Of a stretch of 64,000 nt of DNA, positions 10,618-20,270 are shown in pieces. Source of the stretch: Pseudomonas sp. TH41 (GTDB lineage: Bacteria > Pseudomonadota > Gammaproteobacteria > Pseudomonadales > Pseudomonadaceae). Under the pieces are notes generated by a model. That model searched no databases, had not been told where the DNA came from, and saw only the letters and a list, made by a program, of their open reading frames with translations. Both the position numbers and the translations under genes were made by a program. How positions within the stretch are numbered: the first letter of the stretch is position 1; each line of letters begins with the position of its first letter. The stretch spans positions 888,001-952,000 of the forward strand of contig NZ_JAEKFH010000003.1 of the NCBI RefSeq assembly GCF_016650695.1, read 5' to 3'.

Positions 10618-11357
10618 TGTTGGCCTTCCTCGATCAGGGTCCCTTCAGCGCCGCCATGTACGATATTCAGCAGGGCGCCGGGCTTGTTCATGTTAAATAC
10701 ACGCAACGGCATCTTGTGGTCGCGGCACAGGCAAATGGCAGTCAGATCCATCACGCCCAGCTTGCGATCCAGCACTTCATCGTAAGTCAGATGATCGAAC
10801 TTCTCGGCATGCGGGTCTTTGAATGGGTCTGCGGTGTAGACGCCATCGACCTTGGTCGCCTTGAGCACGACGTCGGCATCGATTTCGATCGCTCGCAGGC
10901 AAGCCGCCGAATCCGTGGTGAAGAACGGATTGCCGGTGCCGGCCGCGAAGATCACGACTTCCTTGGCGTTCAAGTGGCGCATGGCTTTGCGGCGATCATA
11001 GTGATCAGTCACGCCCACCATGGAAATGGCCGACATCACGATGGCCGAGATATTGGCACGTTCCAGCGCATCGCGCATGGCCAGGGCGTTCATCACAGTG
11101 GCCAGCATGCCCATGTGGTCGCCCGTCACCCGATCCATGCCGGCCGCGCTCAGCGCTGCACCGCGGAACAGGTTACCGCCACCGATCACCAGACCGACCT
11201 GAACGCCGATGCCGACCAGTTGGCCAACTTCCAGCGCCATGCGATCCAGAACTTTCGGATCGATCCCGAACTCTTCCGAGCCCATCAGGGCCTCGCCGCT
11301 AAGCTTGAGTAGAATGCGTTTATAGCGAGCCTGATAACCACTGCCCTGCTGAGCCAT
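10614..11357 (-). CDS. pyrH: Uridylate kinase PyrH
   Basis: A 247-residue amino-acid-kinase-fold UMP kinase. Phosphate- and nucleotide-binding blocks include [28 protein letters not shown] and [15 protein letters not shown]. It phosphorylates UMP to UDP for RNA, sugar-nucleotide and CTP synthesis. A terminator-like hairpin (11512-11543) separates it from tsf, and a good Shine-Dalgarno (AGGAGAG) precedes the ATG, so it probably has its own promoter in the 150-bp leader as well as read-through from tsf. Confidence 0.97.
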   Translation of the reverse strand: MAQQGSGYQARYKRILLKLSGEALMGSEEFGIDPKVLDRMALEVGQLVGIGVQVGLVIGGGNLFRGAALSAAGMDRVTGDHMGMLATVMNALAMRDALERANISAIVMSAISMVGVTDHYDRRKAMRHLNAKEVVIFAAGTGNPFFTTDSAACLRAIEIDADVVLKATKVDGVYTADPFKDPHAEKFDHLTYDEVLDRKLGVMDLTAICLCRDHKMPLRVFNMNKPGALLNIVHGGAEGTLIEEGQQ

Positions 11358-11511
11358 TGCGAATCTCTCCTGCGGCGTATTTTAAAAATTCTTTGCGAGC
11401 TGTTTTCAGCTGGCGTTCACTCTAGCTTGGCGCTGCTTCAGCGCCATCGGAACATGGCTTTGTAAGCCAGTTCCAAAGGGAAACCAATTAAAAATTGGTA
11501 CCCCATCTGAA

Positions 11512-11543
11512 AAGAGGCTGCGCGCGTAAGCGGGCAGCCTCTT
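11512..11543 (-). terminator. Terminator after tsf
   Basis: Stem AAGAGGCTGC (11512-11521) pairs perfectly with GCAGCCTCTT (11534-11543) around a 12-base loop, followed on the minus strand by TTCAG. It lies 25 bases past the tsf stop. It is likely to end most rpsB-tsf transcription before pyrH, although the U tract is short. Confidence 0.75.
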
Positions 11544-11567
11544 CAGGGCGACAGTTAAAAAACCGTC

Positions 11568-12431
11568 TTATTGCTTGGCGGCAGCCAGCTGGGCAGCAAC
11601 TTCTTCAGCGAAGTTGTCGACCGGCTTCTCGATGCCCTCGCCTACTTTGAAGTAGGTGAAGGAAACGATTTCAGCACCGGCTTTCTTGGCCAGTTCGCCG
11701 ACCTTGATTTCAGGGTTCTTGACGAACGCCTGCTCAACCAGGCTCGCTTCAGCCAGGAACTTGCTGATACGACCTTTGACCATGTTTTCAACGATGTTTT
11801 CTGGCTTGCCAGCGATCTTGTCAGCGTTGAGGGTCAGGAACACGGCTTTCTCGCGCTCGACCGCTTCAGCGGAAACTTCCGATGGCAGCAGGAATTCAGG
11901 GTTGGTCGCCGCTACGTGCATAGCGATGTCTTTGGCCAGCTCAACGTCGCCGCCCTTGAGAACAACCGCAACACCGATCTTGTTACCGTGCAGGTAACCA
12001 CCAACAACATCACCTTCAACGCGAGCCAGGCGACGGATGTTGACGTTTTCGCCAACCTTGCCGACCAGAACCAGGCGATCGGCTTCTTGAGCTGCGATCA
12101 GCGGCGCAACGTCAGTCAGCTTGTCAGCGAATGCTTTTTCAACGCTGGAAGCAACGAATGCCTTGAAGTCGTCCTGCAAAGCCAGGAAGTCGGTCTGCGA
12201 GTTCACTTCCAGCAGAACGGCGGATTTACCGTCTTCTTTAAGAGCGATCGCGCCTTCAGCAGCTACGTTGCCTGCTTTCTTGGCAGCCTTGATGGCGCCC
12301 GAAGCACGCATGTCATCAATGGCTTTTTCGATGTCGCCGCCGGCCTTGGTCAAGGCCTTTTTGCAGTCCATCATGCCTTCGCCGGTACGCTCGCGCAGTT
12401 CTTTGACCAACGCTGCAGTAATCTCTGCCAT
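11568..12431 (-). CDS. tsf: Elongation factor Ts
   Basis: A 287-residue EF-Ts with N-terminal UBA-like domain (VKELRERTGEGMMDCKKAL), the core contact motif NSQTDFLALQDDF (usual TDFVA) and a coiled dimerisation part. It exchanges GDP for GTP on EF-Tu. It is the partner gene of rpsB upstream. A strong hairpin lies in the 192-bp rpsB-tsf gap, so its level is probably set by partial read-through. Confidence 0.98.
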   Translation of the reverse strand: MAEITAALVKELRERTGEGMMDCKKALTKAGGDIEKAIDDMRASGAIKAAKKAGNVAAEGAIALKEDGKSAVLLEVNSQTDFLALQDDFKAFVASSVEKAFADKLTDVAPLIAAQEADRLVLVGKVGENVNIRRLARVEGDVVGGYLHGNKIGVAVVLKGGDVELAKDIAMHVAATNPEFLLPSEVSAEAVEREKAVFLTLNADKIAGKPENIVENMVKGRISKFLAEASLVEQAFVKNPEIKVGELAKKAGAEIVSFTYFKVGEGIEKPVDNFAEEVAAQLAAAKQ

Positions 12432-12570
12432 TTCAAAATCCTCTTGGATAGGTTTTCAACCATTCCACCCGATCGAACGGGCGTTCAATTCTTCCCGAAC
12501 CACCCTTGTTAGCAGCTGCAAGTTACAAATGCTGTAAATGCGCCACCGGACAAATGGTTTTCGAGGTGGC

Positions 12571-12595
12571 AAAAAGGGGGCCAAGCCCCCTTTTT
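12571..12595 (-). terminator. Intergenic hairpin between rpsB and tsf (partial terminator)
   Basis: A run of A5-GGGGGC, loop CAA, GCCCCC-T5 forms a symmetric stem that reads as an intrinsic terminator on either strand. It is placed 29 bases after the rpsB stop and well before tsf. In E. coli an rpsB-tsf intergenic attenuator is known, and this looks like the equivalent. It would make EF-Ts less abundant than S2. Confidence 0.8.
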
Positions 12596-12623
12596 GCTTA
12601 CTGAGTCAACGCCAAGGCGTCAA

Positions 12624-13361
12624 TTACTCAGCTGCAGCTGCCGGAGCTTCTTCAACAAACTGCTCGGTGCCGCCAGCAACGTGGTTGCGACCGCGGATAA
12701 CAGCATCAGCCATCGAACCCATGTACAGCTGGATAGCGCGGATTGCGTCATCGTTGCCTGGGATGATGTAGTCAACGCCTTCCGGGCTGCTGTTGGTATC
12801 GACTACGCCGATAACCGGGATGCCCAGCTTGTTGGCTTCGGTGATCGCGATGCGCTCGTGATCAACGTCGATAACGAACAGAGCGTCTGGCAGACCGCCC
12901 ATGTCCTTGATACCACCCAGGGAACGATCCAGCTTCTCAAGATCGCGAGTGCGCATCAGCGCTTCTTTCTTGGTCAGCTTGGCGAAAGTACCGTCTTCGG
13001 CTTGTACTTCAAGGTCACGCAGACGCTTGATGGAAGCACGGATGGTTTTGAAGTTGGTCAGCATGCCGCCCAACCAGCGGTGATCGACGTACGGCGAACC
13101 GCAACGTGCTGCTTCTTCAGCAACGATCTTGCCAGCGGAACGCTTGGTGCCGACGAACAGGATCTTGTTTTTGCCCTGGGCCAGACGCTCTACGAAAGTC
13201 AGAGCTTCGTTGAACATTGGCAGGGTTTTTTCAAGGTTGATGATGTGGATCTTGTTACGCGCGCCGAAAATGTATTTACCCATTTTCGGGTTCCAGTAAC
13301 GGGTCTGGTGACCGAAGTGCACACCGGCCTTCAGCATATCGCGCATGTTGACTTGGGACAT
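12624..13361 (-). CDS. rpsB: 30S ribosomal protein S2
   Basis: A 245-residue S2 protein: [20 protein letters not shown], then [17 protein letters not shown], the helical insert (about residues 110-160), and [19 protein letters not shown] with the [16 protein letters not shown] block. The C-terminal tail EEAPAAAAE is a typical variable end. It is first gene of the rpsB-tsf operon, with a leader of about 135 bases upstream that in E. coli relatives is the site of S2 autoregulation. Confidence 0.98.
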   Translation of the reverse strand: MSQVNMRDMLKAGVHFGHQTRYWNPKMGKYIFGARNKIHIINLEKTLPMFNEALTFVERLAQGKNKILFVGTKRSAGKIVAEEAARCGSPYVDHRWLGGMLTNFKTIRASIKRLRDLEVQAEDGTFAKLTKKEALMRTRDLEKLDRSLGGIKDMGGLPDALFVIDVDHERIAITEANKLGIPVIGVVDTNSSPEGVDYIIPGNDDAIRAIQLYMGSMADAVIRGRNHVAGGTEQFVEEAPAAAAE

Positions 13362-13498
13362 GATAGTTCCTTAATAAGTCGGGTTTGGCCTCCACGTATC
13401 CCAATGACCAACCAGCAGCATCAGCTGAAGGCACCCAGGTCATCGTGTCGACACGTGTGTGGATTTAAGCCTCTCGGGGTATCCCCGGAAAGCGGCGC

Positions 13499-13530
13499 AT
13501 TTTATATCACAAGACTGCAAAAAACGGAAC
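13499..13530 (-). promoter_or_regulatory. Probable rpsB promoter
   Basis: On the minus strand TGTGATATAAAAT (13499-13511) looks like an extended -10 element with a weak TTCCGT-like -35 about 17 bases upstream. It lies 138 bases before the rpsB ATG, leaving a long leader. A conserved rpsB promoter and leader of this kind is known in gammaproteobacteria. The call here is by eye only. Confidence 0.5.
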
Positions 13531-13642
13531 CCGGATTCTCAAATCCTGACGCACGCCTACTTCCCGCCCTTGGAATCGCTCAAGAATGCGCCAATCAATA
13601 GAGAGAAGCGATGCACTGAGGGTCAGATTTGCGCTGTTCGTC

Positions 13643-13651
13643 TGTTAGAAT
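13643..13651 (+). promoter_or_regulatory. Possible map promoter, extended -10
   Basis: TGTTAGAAT matches the extended -10 pattern TGnTAnnnT and lies 83 bases before the map ATG. No clear -35 hexamer is visible. It sits in the 372-bp divergent gap between rpsB and map (13362-13733), which otherwise holds the rpsB leader and no open reading frame. Confidence 0.35.
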
Positions 13652-13733
13652 CGCCTTTTTCGGGGCCGTGAAGAACGATCACGCAACGCCCATTCCGTTT
13701 TAGAAAGCGCCATCGAGCGCAGAGAGAGCCTGT

Positions 13734-14516
13734 ATGACCGTCACACTCAAAACGCCAGAGGACATCGTAAAAATGCGTGTCGCCGGCAAACTGGCCGCCG
13801 ATGTGCTTGAAATGATTGCCGAGCATGTCAAGCCAGGCATCACGACCGAAGAGCTCGACCGCATTTGCCACGACTACATCGTCAATGTGCAGCACGCCAT
13901 TCCTGCCCCGCTCAACTACAAGGGCTACCCGAAGTCGATCTGCACCTCGATCAACCATGTGGTCTGCCATGGCATTCCGAATGAGAAGCCGCTGAAGGAT
14001 GGCGACACCCTGAACATCGACGTCACCGTCATCAAGGACGGTTTCCACGGCGACACCAGCCGTATGTTCCACGTCGGCACCGTGCCGGTCTGGGCCGAGC
14101 GCCTGTCGCAAGTGACTCAGGAATGCATGTACAAGGCCATCGAAATTGTCAAACCCGGCTGCCGCCTGGGCGATATCGGCGAAGTGATCCAGAAGCACGC
14201 TGAAAAGAACGGCTTTTCGGTGGTTCGCGAGTTCTGCGGCCACGGCATCGGCAAGGTGTTCCACGAAGAACCGCAGATTCTGCATTACGGCCGCGCCGGC
14301 ACCGGCATGGAACTGAAAGCCGGCATGACCTTCACCATCGAACCGATGATCAACCAGGGCAAGGCCGACACCAAGGTGTTGGGCGACGGCTGGACCGCCA
14401 TCACCAAGGACCGCAAGTTGTCGGCACAGTGGGAACACACGCTGGCGGTCACCGAAACCGGTTACGAAATCTTCACCTTGCGCGCCGATGACACCATCCC
14501 GCGCGTTTCGGCCTGA
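13734..14516 (+). CDS. map: Type I methionine aminopeptidase
   Basis: A 260-residue type I MetAP. It starts MTVTLKTPEDIVKMRVAGKL behind an AGAGAG-type ribosome site. Metal and substrate residues lie in NHVVCHGIP, LNIDVTVIKDGFHGDTSRMF (the two Asp ligands), CGHGIGKVFHEEP (His), FTIEPMI and SAQWEHTLAVT (the two Glu). It removes the initiator Met from nascent chains. It is divergent from rpsB and 45 bases upstream of glnD, the usual pseudomonad order, and may be co-transcribed with glnD. Confidence 0.98.
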   Translation: MTVTLKTPEDIVKMRVAGKLAADVLEMIAEHVKPGITTEELDRICHDYIVNVQHAIPAPLNYKGYPKSICTSINHVVCHGIPNEKPLKDGDTLNIDVTVIKDGFHGDTSRMFHVGTVPVWAERLSQVTQECMYKAIEIVKPGCRLGDIGEVIQKHAEKNGFSVVREFCGHGIGKVFHEEPQILHYGRAGTGMELKAGMTFTIEPMINQGKADTKVLGDGWTAITKDRKLSAQWEHTLAVTETGYEIFTLRADDTIPRVSA

Positions 14517-14561
14517 TCCGGACCCGGCAGCTCCCAGCCTTATAGATAGGAAAGCCAATCG

Positions 14562-17264
14562 ATGCCACAGGTGGATCCCGAACTCTTCGACCGTGGCCAG
14601 TTCCAGGCTGAACTGGCCCTGAAGGCCAGCCCGATCGCGGCCTTCAAGAAAGCGATCCGTCAGGCGCGTGAAGTACTCGACGGGCGCTTTCGCAGCGGGC
14701 GGGATATTCGCCGGCTGATCGAGGATCGCGCCTGGTTCGTCGATAACATCCTGCAAAAGGCCTGGGAGCAGTTTGACTGGAGCGAAGATGCCGATATCGC
14801 GCTGGTCGCGGTCGGTGGCTACGGTCGGGGTGAGTTGCACCCGTATTCCGACATTGATCTGCTGATCCTGCTGGACAGCGCCGACCATGAAATTTTCCGC
14901 GATTCCATTGAGCGTTTTCTGACGCTGTTGTGGGACATCGGCCTGGAAGTCGGCCAGAGCGTTCGCTCGGTCGACGAATGCGCCGTTGAGGCCCGCGCCG
15001 ACCTTACGGTGATCACCAACCTGATGGAAAGTCGCACCATTGCTGGCCCCGAACGCTTGCGCCAACGCATGCTGGACGTCACCAGCACAGCGCACATGTG
15101 GCCAAGCAAAGACTTTTTCCTGGCCAAGCGCGCCGAACAGAAGGCTCGCCACCACAAATACAACGACACCGAATACAACCTGGAACCCAACGTCAAAGGC
15201 TCGCCTGGCGGACTACGGGATATTCAGACGATTTTGTGGGTCGCCCGTCGCGAGTACGGCACCCTGAACCTGCGGGCACTGGCCGGCGAAGGGTTCCTGG
15301 TCGAGAGCGAAAACGCCCTGCTGGCTTCGTCCCAGGAATTCCTGTGGAAGGTTCGCTACGCGCTGCACATGCTCGCCGGCCGTGCCGAAGACCGCTTGCT
15401 GTTCGACCACCAGCGCTCGATTGCCGGGCTACTGGGTTTCGAAGGCGATGATGCCAAGCAAGCCATCGAAAACTTCATGCAGCAGTATTACCGGGTGGTC
15501 ATGAGCATTGCCCAGCTCAGCGACCTGATCATCCAGCACTTCGAGGAACTCATCCTCGCGCCGGTGGACGAAGTGCCGCCACAACCGATCAACCCACGAT
15601 TCCAGTTGCACGACGGTTACATCGAGGCACGCAACGACAATGTATTCCGTCGCACGCCATTCGCCATGCTCGAAATCTTCGTGTTGATGGCCCAGCAGCC
15701 GGAAATCAAAGGCGTGCGCGCCGACACCATCCGCCTGTTGCGCGAACACCGGCATCTGATCGACGACGATTTCCGCAACGACATTCGCAATACCAGCCTG
15801 TTCATCGAGCTGTTCAAGTGCAAGATCGGCATCCACCGCAACCTGCGCCGGATGAACCGTTACGGCATCCTCGGGCGTTATCTGCCGGAGTTCGGCTTCA
15901 TCGTCGGGCAGATGCAGCACGACCTGTTTCACATCTATACGGTCGATGCGCACACCCTGAACCTGATCAAACACCTGCGTAAATTGCAGTACACCCAGGT
16001 CTCGGAAAAATTCCCGCTAGCCAGCAAACTCATGGGAAAACTGCCCAAACCCGAGCTGATTTACCTGGCAGGCCTGTACCACGACATCGGCAAAGGCCGG
16101 CATGGCGATCACTCGGAAATTGGCGCGGTGGACGCCGAAGCCTTTTGCCAGCGCCACCAACTGCCGGTGTGGGACAGCCGCCTGATCGTCTGGCTGGTGC
16201 AGAACCATCTGGTGATGTCGACCACGGCGCAGCGCAAGGACTTGTCCGACCCGCAGGTGATCCACGACTTTGCGCAGGCCGTGGGCGATGAAACCCGCCT
16301 CGACTATCTGTATGTGCTGACGGTTGCCGACATCAACGCCACCAACCCGACACTGTGGAATTCCTGGCGCGCCAGCCTGTTGCGCCAGCTGTACACCGAA
16401 ACCAAGCGCGCCTTGCGCCGTGGCCTGGAAAACCCGGTGGACCGCGAAATGCAGATCCGCCAGACGCAGAGCGCCGCCCTGGACATCCTGGTACGCGGCG
16501 GGACCGACCCGGACGACGTCGAGCAGCTGTGGTCGCAACTGGGCGATGACTATTTCCTGCGCCACACCGCCGGCGACGTGGCCTGGCACAGTGACGCGAT
16601 CCTCCAGCAACCGGCCGATGGCGGGCCGCTGGTGCTGATCAAGGAAACCACCCAGCGCGAATTCGAAGGTGGCACCCAGATCTTCATCTACGCACCGGAC
16701 CAACACGACTTCTTCGCCGTGACCGTGGCCGCGATGGACCAGCTCAACCTGAACATTCATGACGCCCGGGTCATCACCTCCAGCAGCCAGTTCACCCTCG
16801 ACACCTACATCGTGCTCGACACGGATGGCGACTCGATCGGTGACAACCCGGCGCGGGTCAAACAGATCCGCGAGGGCCTGACCGAAGCCTTGCGCAACCC
16901 GGACGACTACCCGACCATTATTCAGCGTCGGGTGCCGCGCCAGCTCAAGCATTTCGCGTTTGCCCCGCAGGTGACGATCCACAACGATGCTCAACGTCCA
17001 GTGACGGTGCTGGAGCTCAGCGCCCCTGACCGCCCAGGATTGCTGGCGCGGATCGGCACGATCTTCCTCGAGTTCGATCTGTCGCTGCAGAATGCCAAGA
17101 TCGCCACCCTCGGCGAACGCGTCGAAGACGTTTTCTTCATCACCGACGCGAACAACCAGCCGTTGTCCGACCCGTTGCTGTGCAGCCGTTTGCAGGATGC
17201 GATCGTCGAACAGTTGAGCGTCAGCCACGAACCGGATATCAAACTGTCGCGCATCAGCATTTGA
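14562..17264 (+). CDS. glnD: Bifunctional PII uridylyltransferase/uridylyl-removing enzyme GlnD
   Basis: A 900-residue, four-domain protein. A nucleotidyltransferase domain with [17 protein letters not shown] near residues 84-100 does the uridylylation. An HD phosphohydrolase domain with [17 protein letters not shown] near residue 506 removes UMP. Two ACT domains follow at the C-terminus ([20 protein letters not shown] and [16 protein letters not shown]), which bind glutamine. GlnD reports nitrogen status to PII protein. It lies between map and dapC. A REPIN follows the gene. Confidence 0.98.
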   Translation: MPQVDPELFDRGQFQAELALKASPIAAFKKAIRQAREVLDGRFRSGRDIRRLIEDRAWFVDNILQKAWEQFDWSEDADIALVAVGGYGRGELHPYSDIDLLILLDSADHEIFRDSIERFLTLLWDIGLEVGQSVRSVDECAVEARADLTVITNLMESRTIAGPERLRQRMLDVTSTAHMWPSKDFFLAKRAEQKARHHKYNDTEYNLEPNVKGSPGGLRDIQTILWVARREYGTLNLRALAGEGFLVESENALLASSQEFLWKVRYALHMLAGRAEDRLLFDHQRSIAGLLGFEGDDAKQAIENFMQQYYRVVMSIAQLSDLIIQHFEELILAPVDEVPPQPINPRFQLHDGYIEARNDNVFRRTPFAMLEIFVLMAQQPEIKGVRADTIRLLREHRHLIDDDFRNDIRNTSLFIELFKCKIGIHRNLRRMNRYGILGRYLPEFGFIVGQMQHDLFHIYTVDAHTLNLIKHLRKLQYTQVSEKFPLASKLMGKLPKPELIYLAGLYHDIGKGRHGDHSEIGAVDAEAFCQRHQLPVWDSRLIVWLVQNHLVMSTTAQRKDLSDPQVIHDFAQAVGDETRLDYLYVLTVADINATNPTLWNSWRASLLRQLYTETKRALRRGLENPVDREMQIRQTQSAALDILVRGGTDPDDVEQLWSQLGDDYFLRHTAGDVAWHSDAILQQPADGGPLVLIKETTQREFEGGTQIFIYAPDQHDFFAVTVAAMDQLNLNIHDARVITSSSQFTLDTYIVLDTDGDSIGDNPARVKQIREGLTEALRNPDDYPTIIQRRVPRQLKHFAFAPQVTIHNDAQRPVTVLELSAPDRPGLLARIGTIFLEFDLSLQNAKIATLGERVEDVFFITDANNQPLSDPLLCSRLQDAIVEQLSVSHEPDIKLSRISI

Positions 17265-17285
17265 ATTAACAACGGCCCGCCCTTT

Positions 17286-17385
17286 TGTAGGAGCGAGCTT
17301 GCTAGCGATGGACTCAAATACGCCGCGTTGTCCTGGCAAGCACGCGTTATCGTTGACGACCATCGCGAGCAAGCTCGCTCCTACA
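17286..17385. repeat. REPIN (TGTAGGAGC type) between glnD and dapC
   Basis: Two inverted REP arms, TGTAGGAGCGAGCTTGCTAGCGA and its complement, flank a spacer containing ACGCGTTATCGTTGACG. The pair could fold as a long hairpin at the 3' end of the glnD mRNA. The left arm has one change (CTAGC for CTCGC). The same spacer block recurs at 30083, 53428 and 56091. Confidence 0.9.
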
Positions 17386-17423
17386 GGGGCCAGCGCCGCC
17401 CCCACACCGAACGAGATCTACCG

Positions 17424-18626
17424 ATGAACAACGCTCTGAACCAGTTGCAGCCCTACCCGTTCGAGAAGCTCCGCGCCCTGCTCGGCAGCGTCACGCCAAA
17501 CCCGGAAAAACGCGCCATCGCGCTGTCCATCGGTGAGCCGAAGCACCGTTCGCCAAGCTTTGTCGCCGAGGCCCTGGCGAGCAATCTGGATCAGATGGCC
17601 GTGTACCCGACCACCCTCGGCATCCCGGCCCTGCGCGAAGCCATCGCCGCGTGGTGCGAGCGTCGTTTCAGTGTGCCGAACGGCTGGCTCGACCCGGCGC
17701 GTAACGTGCTGCCGGTCAACGGCACCCGCGAAGCACTGTTCGCCTTCACCCAGACCGTGGTCAACCGTGGCGATGACGCACTGGTGGTCAGCCCGAACCC
17801 GTTCTATCAAATCTACGAAGGCGCGGCATTCCTCGCCGGGGCCAAGCCGCATTACCTGCCGTGCCTGGATGAAAACGGCTTCAACCCGGATTTCGATGCC
17901 GTGTCGCCAGACATCTGGAAACGCTGCCAGATCCTGTTCCTGTGCTCGCCGGGCAATCCGACCGGTGCGCTGATTCCGGTCGAGACACTGAAAAAACTGA
18001 TCGCCCTGGCCGACGAATACGACTTCGTGATCGCCGCCGACGAATGCTACAGCGAGTTGTACTTTGACGAAAAAACCCCGCCGGCCGGCCTGCTCAGCGC
18101 CTGCGTAGAACTGGGTCGCAAGGACTTCAAGCGCTGCGTGGTGTTCCATAGCCTGTCCAAGCGCTCCAACCTGCCAGGCTTGCGTTCGGGCTTCGTGGCC
18201 GGTGATGCGGACATTCTTAAAGGCTTCCTGCTGTACCGCACTTACCACGGCTGCGCGATGCCGGTTCAGACTCAACTGGCCAGCGTTGCCGCGTGGAACG
18301 ATGAAGTGCATGTACGCGCCAACCGTGCGTTGTATCGCGAGAAGTATGATGCGGTGCTGGAAATCCTCAGCCCGGTGATGGACGTTCAGCGTCCGGACGG
18401 AGGATTCTACTTGTGGCCGAATGTTGAAGGTGATGACGAAGCGTTCTGCCGCGATCTGTTCGTTGAAGAACATGTGACGGTAGTGCCAGGTTCCTATCTG
18501 TCCCGCGAGGTTGACGGAGCCAATCCGGGTGCCGGTCGCGTACGCATGGCGCTGGTTGCGCCGCTGGCGGAATGTGTGGAGGCTGCTGAACGCATCCGGG
18601 CGTTTATCATTCGCCATCGCCCTTAA
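17424..18626 (+). CDS. dapC: Succinyldiaminopimelate aminotransferase DapC
   Basis: A fold-type I PLP aminotransferase of 400 residues. An open frame runs upstream to 17328, but that part is REPIN DNA. The start MNNALNQLQPYPFEKLRALL at 17424 follows it. Key blocks are ALSIGEPKHRSPSF, SPGNPTGA, the Asp of DECYSELYF and the PLP lysine in HSLSKRSNLPGLRSGF near residue 245. It transaminates N-succinyl-2-amino-6-ketopimelate in the lysine/diaminopimelate pathway, with dapD and dapE elsewhere in this window. The last 319 bases are duplicated downstream at 19787-20101. Confidence 0.95.
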   Translation: MNNALNQLQPYPFEKLRALLGSVTPNPEKRAIALSIGEPKHRSPSFVAEALASNLDQMAVYPTTLGIPALREAIAAWCERRFSVPNGWLDPARNVLPVNGTREALFAFTQTVVNRGDDALVVSPNPFYQIYEGAAFLAGAKPHYLPCLDENGFNPDFDAVSPDIWKRCQILFLCSPGNPTGALIPVETLKKLIALADEYDFVIAADECYSELYFDEKTPPAGLLSACVELGRKDFKRCVVFHSLSKRSNLPGLRSGFVAGDADILKGFLLYRTYHGCAMPVQTQLASVAAWNDEVHVRANRALYREKYDAVLEILSPVMDVQRPDGGFYLWPNVEGDDEAFCRDLFVEEHVTVVPGSYLSREVDGANPGAGRVRMALVAPLAECVEAAERIRAFIIRHRP

Positions 18627-18635
18627 AGTTCATTA

Positions 18636-18660
18636 CCCGCACGGTGCAATGCCGTGCGGG
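18636..18660 (+). terminator. dapC terminator
   Basis: Stem CCCGCACGG (18636-18644) and CCGTGCGGG (18652-18660) enclose loop TGCAATG, ten bases past the dapC stop. The T tract is weak (CTTAC). A second version with one compensatory pair change follows the broken dapC copy at 20113. Confidence 0.7.
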
Positions 18661-19030
18661 CTTACACAAACATAAAGCAATATAACCAACTTACTCAAAA
18701 CTTAACTTTTCGACTACCATAAGATTACTGCCCACTGAAAAACCAACCAACAAATTCTCATACAAGATAACAAAAAACCAATCCAGAAAAACACAAACAT
18801 GGATGTTTGTTATGAACACCAGATCACATCACATTAATATATCGCTCTATATTCTCTCACCTCACGAAGTTGCAACCACCGGAAGGACGCTATCAAGGAA
18901 GTGGCAAGCAACTCTTCAACATCCATCGTTTCACTCCTGATGATGCAGTACCGCACGCCAAATAAACACAAAAGTTACGGACATCAAAGGTAAATAATTT
19001 TTACTCTAAACTTCAAGGAGGAAGTAAAAA
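18661..19030. other. AT-rich gap before first metzincin gene
   Basis: About 370 bases with clearly lower GC than the surrounding core genes, long A/T runs and no open reading frame or repeat that I can recognise. It must contain the promoter for the 19031 gene, but no convincing -35/-10 pair stands out. The end carries a strong ribosome site (AAGGAGG, 19014-19022 region). Confidence 0.5.
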
Positions 19031-19759
19031 ATGAACAGCATCCTGGATTACCAGCCAACACAGTGTAAACACGACCCTGCATCTGATGAAGCTGCCATCA
19101 CGGAAAATCCTGCCGATGCAGGACTGCCCCGCGGCAATCGCCTCAAACGCTCGCTGGTCAACTATCCGAAATTGTGGGAAAACGGTCGAGCCTTAAAAAT
19201 TGCCTTTATGAACAACCTGGACGTCGACCATAAACAGAAGATCATAGACGCAGCCAGACATTGGTTGCCATTTGTTAACCTCTGCTTTAATTTTGTCGAT
19301 GGTCATCAGGGTGACATTCGCATCGCCACCGAAAACAACAAAAATAGCGCAGTACTAGGTACCAACTCGCTGTTGGTTCATCCGGACAAGCCAACCATGA
19401 ACCTCGGCGTCAATCCTGAGCACGAGGATTTCGAGGTAATTGTTATCCACGAATTCGGCCATGCACTGGGCGCGATGCATGAACACCAGCATCCAAACGC
19501 GAACATCCCTTGGGACAAGCCTAAAGTTTATGAGTTCTATCAGAATCGCGAGATGAATCCACTTTCTCGAGAACAAATTGACAGGCACATATTTACGCCA
19601 TTCAACACTTCCGATGCTTTCTACCTGCCCTACGACAAGACGTCCATCATGCACTATCCAGTACCCAACACGTTAACATTGGGTAACTGGGAGCTTCCGA
19701 TCAATCGCAAGATCAGCAAAAAAGACAAAGAAATCATGAAATTACTTTACCCCTACTAA
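19031..19759 (+). CDS. Astacin/matrixin-like zinc metalloprotease (metzincin), first of two
   Basis: A 242-residue protein with a metzincin active site: HEFGHALGAMHEHQHP, giving zinc ligands His140, His144 and His150 and catalytic Glu141, and a Met-turn SIMHYP (residues 205-210) with a Tyr two residues after the Met, as in astacin-type enzymes. The Glu after the third His (HEHQ) also fits the astacin signature. A strong AAGGAGG ribosome site precedes the ATG. There is no signal peptide, membrane segment or RTX repeat, so the route to any external target is unknown. Cytosolic action or export by a specialised system are both possible. The gene is AT-richer than its neighbours and lies between dapC and a duplicated dapC end, signs of acquisition. 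Substrate unknown. Confidence 0.8.
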   Translation: MNSILDYQPTQCKHDPASDEAAITENPADAGLPRGNRLKRSLVNYPKLWENGRALKIAFMNNLDVDHKQKIIDAARHWLPFVNLCFNFVDGHQGDIRIATENNKNSAVLGTNSLLVHPDKPTMNLGVNPEHEDFEVIVIHEFGHALGAMHEHQHPNANIPWDKPKVYEFYQNREMNPLSREQIDRHIFTPFNTSDAFYLPYDKTSIMHYPVPNTLTLGNWELPINRKISKKDKEIMKLLYPY

Positions 19760-19786
19760 TCAATCATGAGAATCAACACCCAACAA

Positions 19787-20101
19787 GCATGTACGCGCCA
19801 ACCGTGCGTTGTATCGCGAGAAGTATGATGCGGTGCTGGAAATCCTCAGCCCGGTGATGGACGTTCAGCGTCCGGACGGTGGATTCTACTTGTGGCCGAA
19901 TGTTGAAGGTGATGACGAAGCGTTCTGCCGCGATCTGTTCGTTGAAGAACATGTAACGGTGTTGCCAGGCTCTTACCTGTCCCGTGAGTAGATGGCCTCA
20001 ATCCAGGCGCAGGTCGTGTGTGCATGGCGCTGGTTGCTCCACTGGCGGAATGTGTTGAAGCGGCCGAGCGAATTCGCAGCTTCATTAATTCCCGCAAGTA
20101 A
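19787..20101 (+). pseudogene. Truncated second copy of the dapC 3' end
   Basis: This segment repeats dapC bases 18308-18626. The first 180 or so bases are nearly identical (one change visible in the first 140), then differences rise steadily toward the 3' end. A one-base deletion after the CTGTCCCGTGAG codons creates an immediate TAG. Beyond it the old frame is intact and ends AAERIRSFINSRK, a plausible DapC C-terminus different from that of the functional gene (AAERIRAFIIRHRP). No start codon or promoter accompanies it. It reads as a gene end left behind by recombination, not as a working gene. Confidence 0.9.
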
Positions 20102-20112
20102 TAACTTTAGTA

Positions 20113-20145
20113 AACCCGCACTGTGCAATGCAGTGCGGGTTTTAT
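20113..20145 (+). terminator. Terminator copy after the broken dapC end
   Basis: AACCCGCACTG and CAGTGCGGGTT pair around the same TGCAATG loop as the dapC terminator, followed by TTAT. Against the 18636 copy the stem has a G-C to T-A swap on both arms, so pairing is kept. It shows the duplicated segment extends past the coding end. About 125 bases of AT-rich DNA without other features follow before the next gene. Confidence 0.75.
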
Positions 20146-20270
20146 CTTCAGTTACAAGACACGCATATACAAACCGCCTATTTGAAATTAACTTCATATT
20201 CGCCCTCAAACAGCAGGCAACTATCGTAATACACCAAACCAAAAACAATACTTACAAGGATGTAATAACC

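Noticed and set aside
13623..15155. 510-codon minus-strand open frame across map and glnD
   Set aside because: It lies opposite two well-conserved genes and has no recognisable domain. High-GC codon use leaves long open antisense frames.
18661..19030. Possible small RNA gene in the AT-rich gap
   Set aside because: No stable stem-loop with terminator or promoter pair could be made out by eye.
19809..19991. 60-codon open frame as a separate small gene
   Set aside because: It is the in-frame part of the broken dapC copy, identical to the DapC C-terminal region.
19992..20270. Long N-terminal extension of the second metzincin
   Set aside because: These codons cover the dapC fragment tail and terminator in the wrong frame. 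A good ribosome site lies before 20271.
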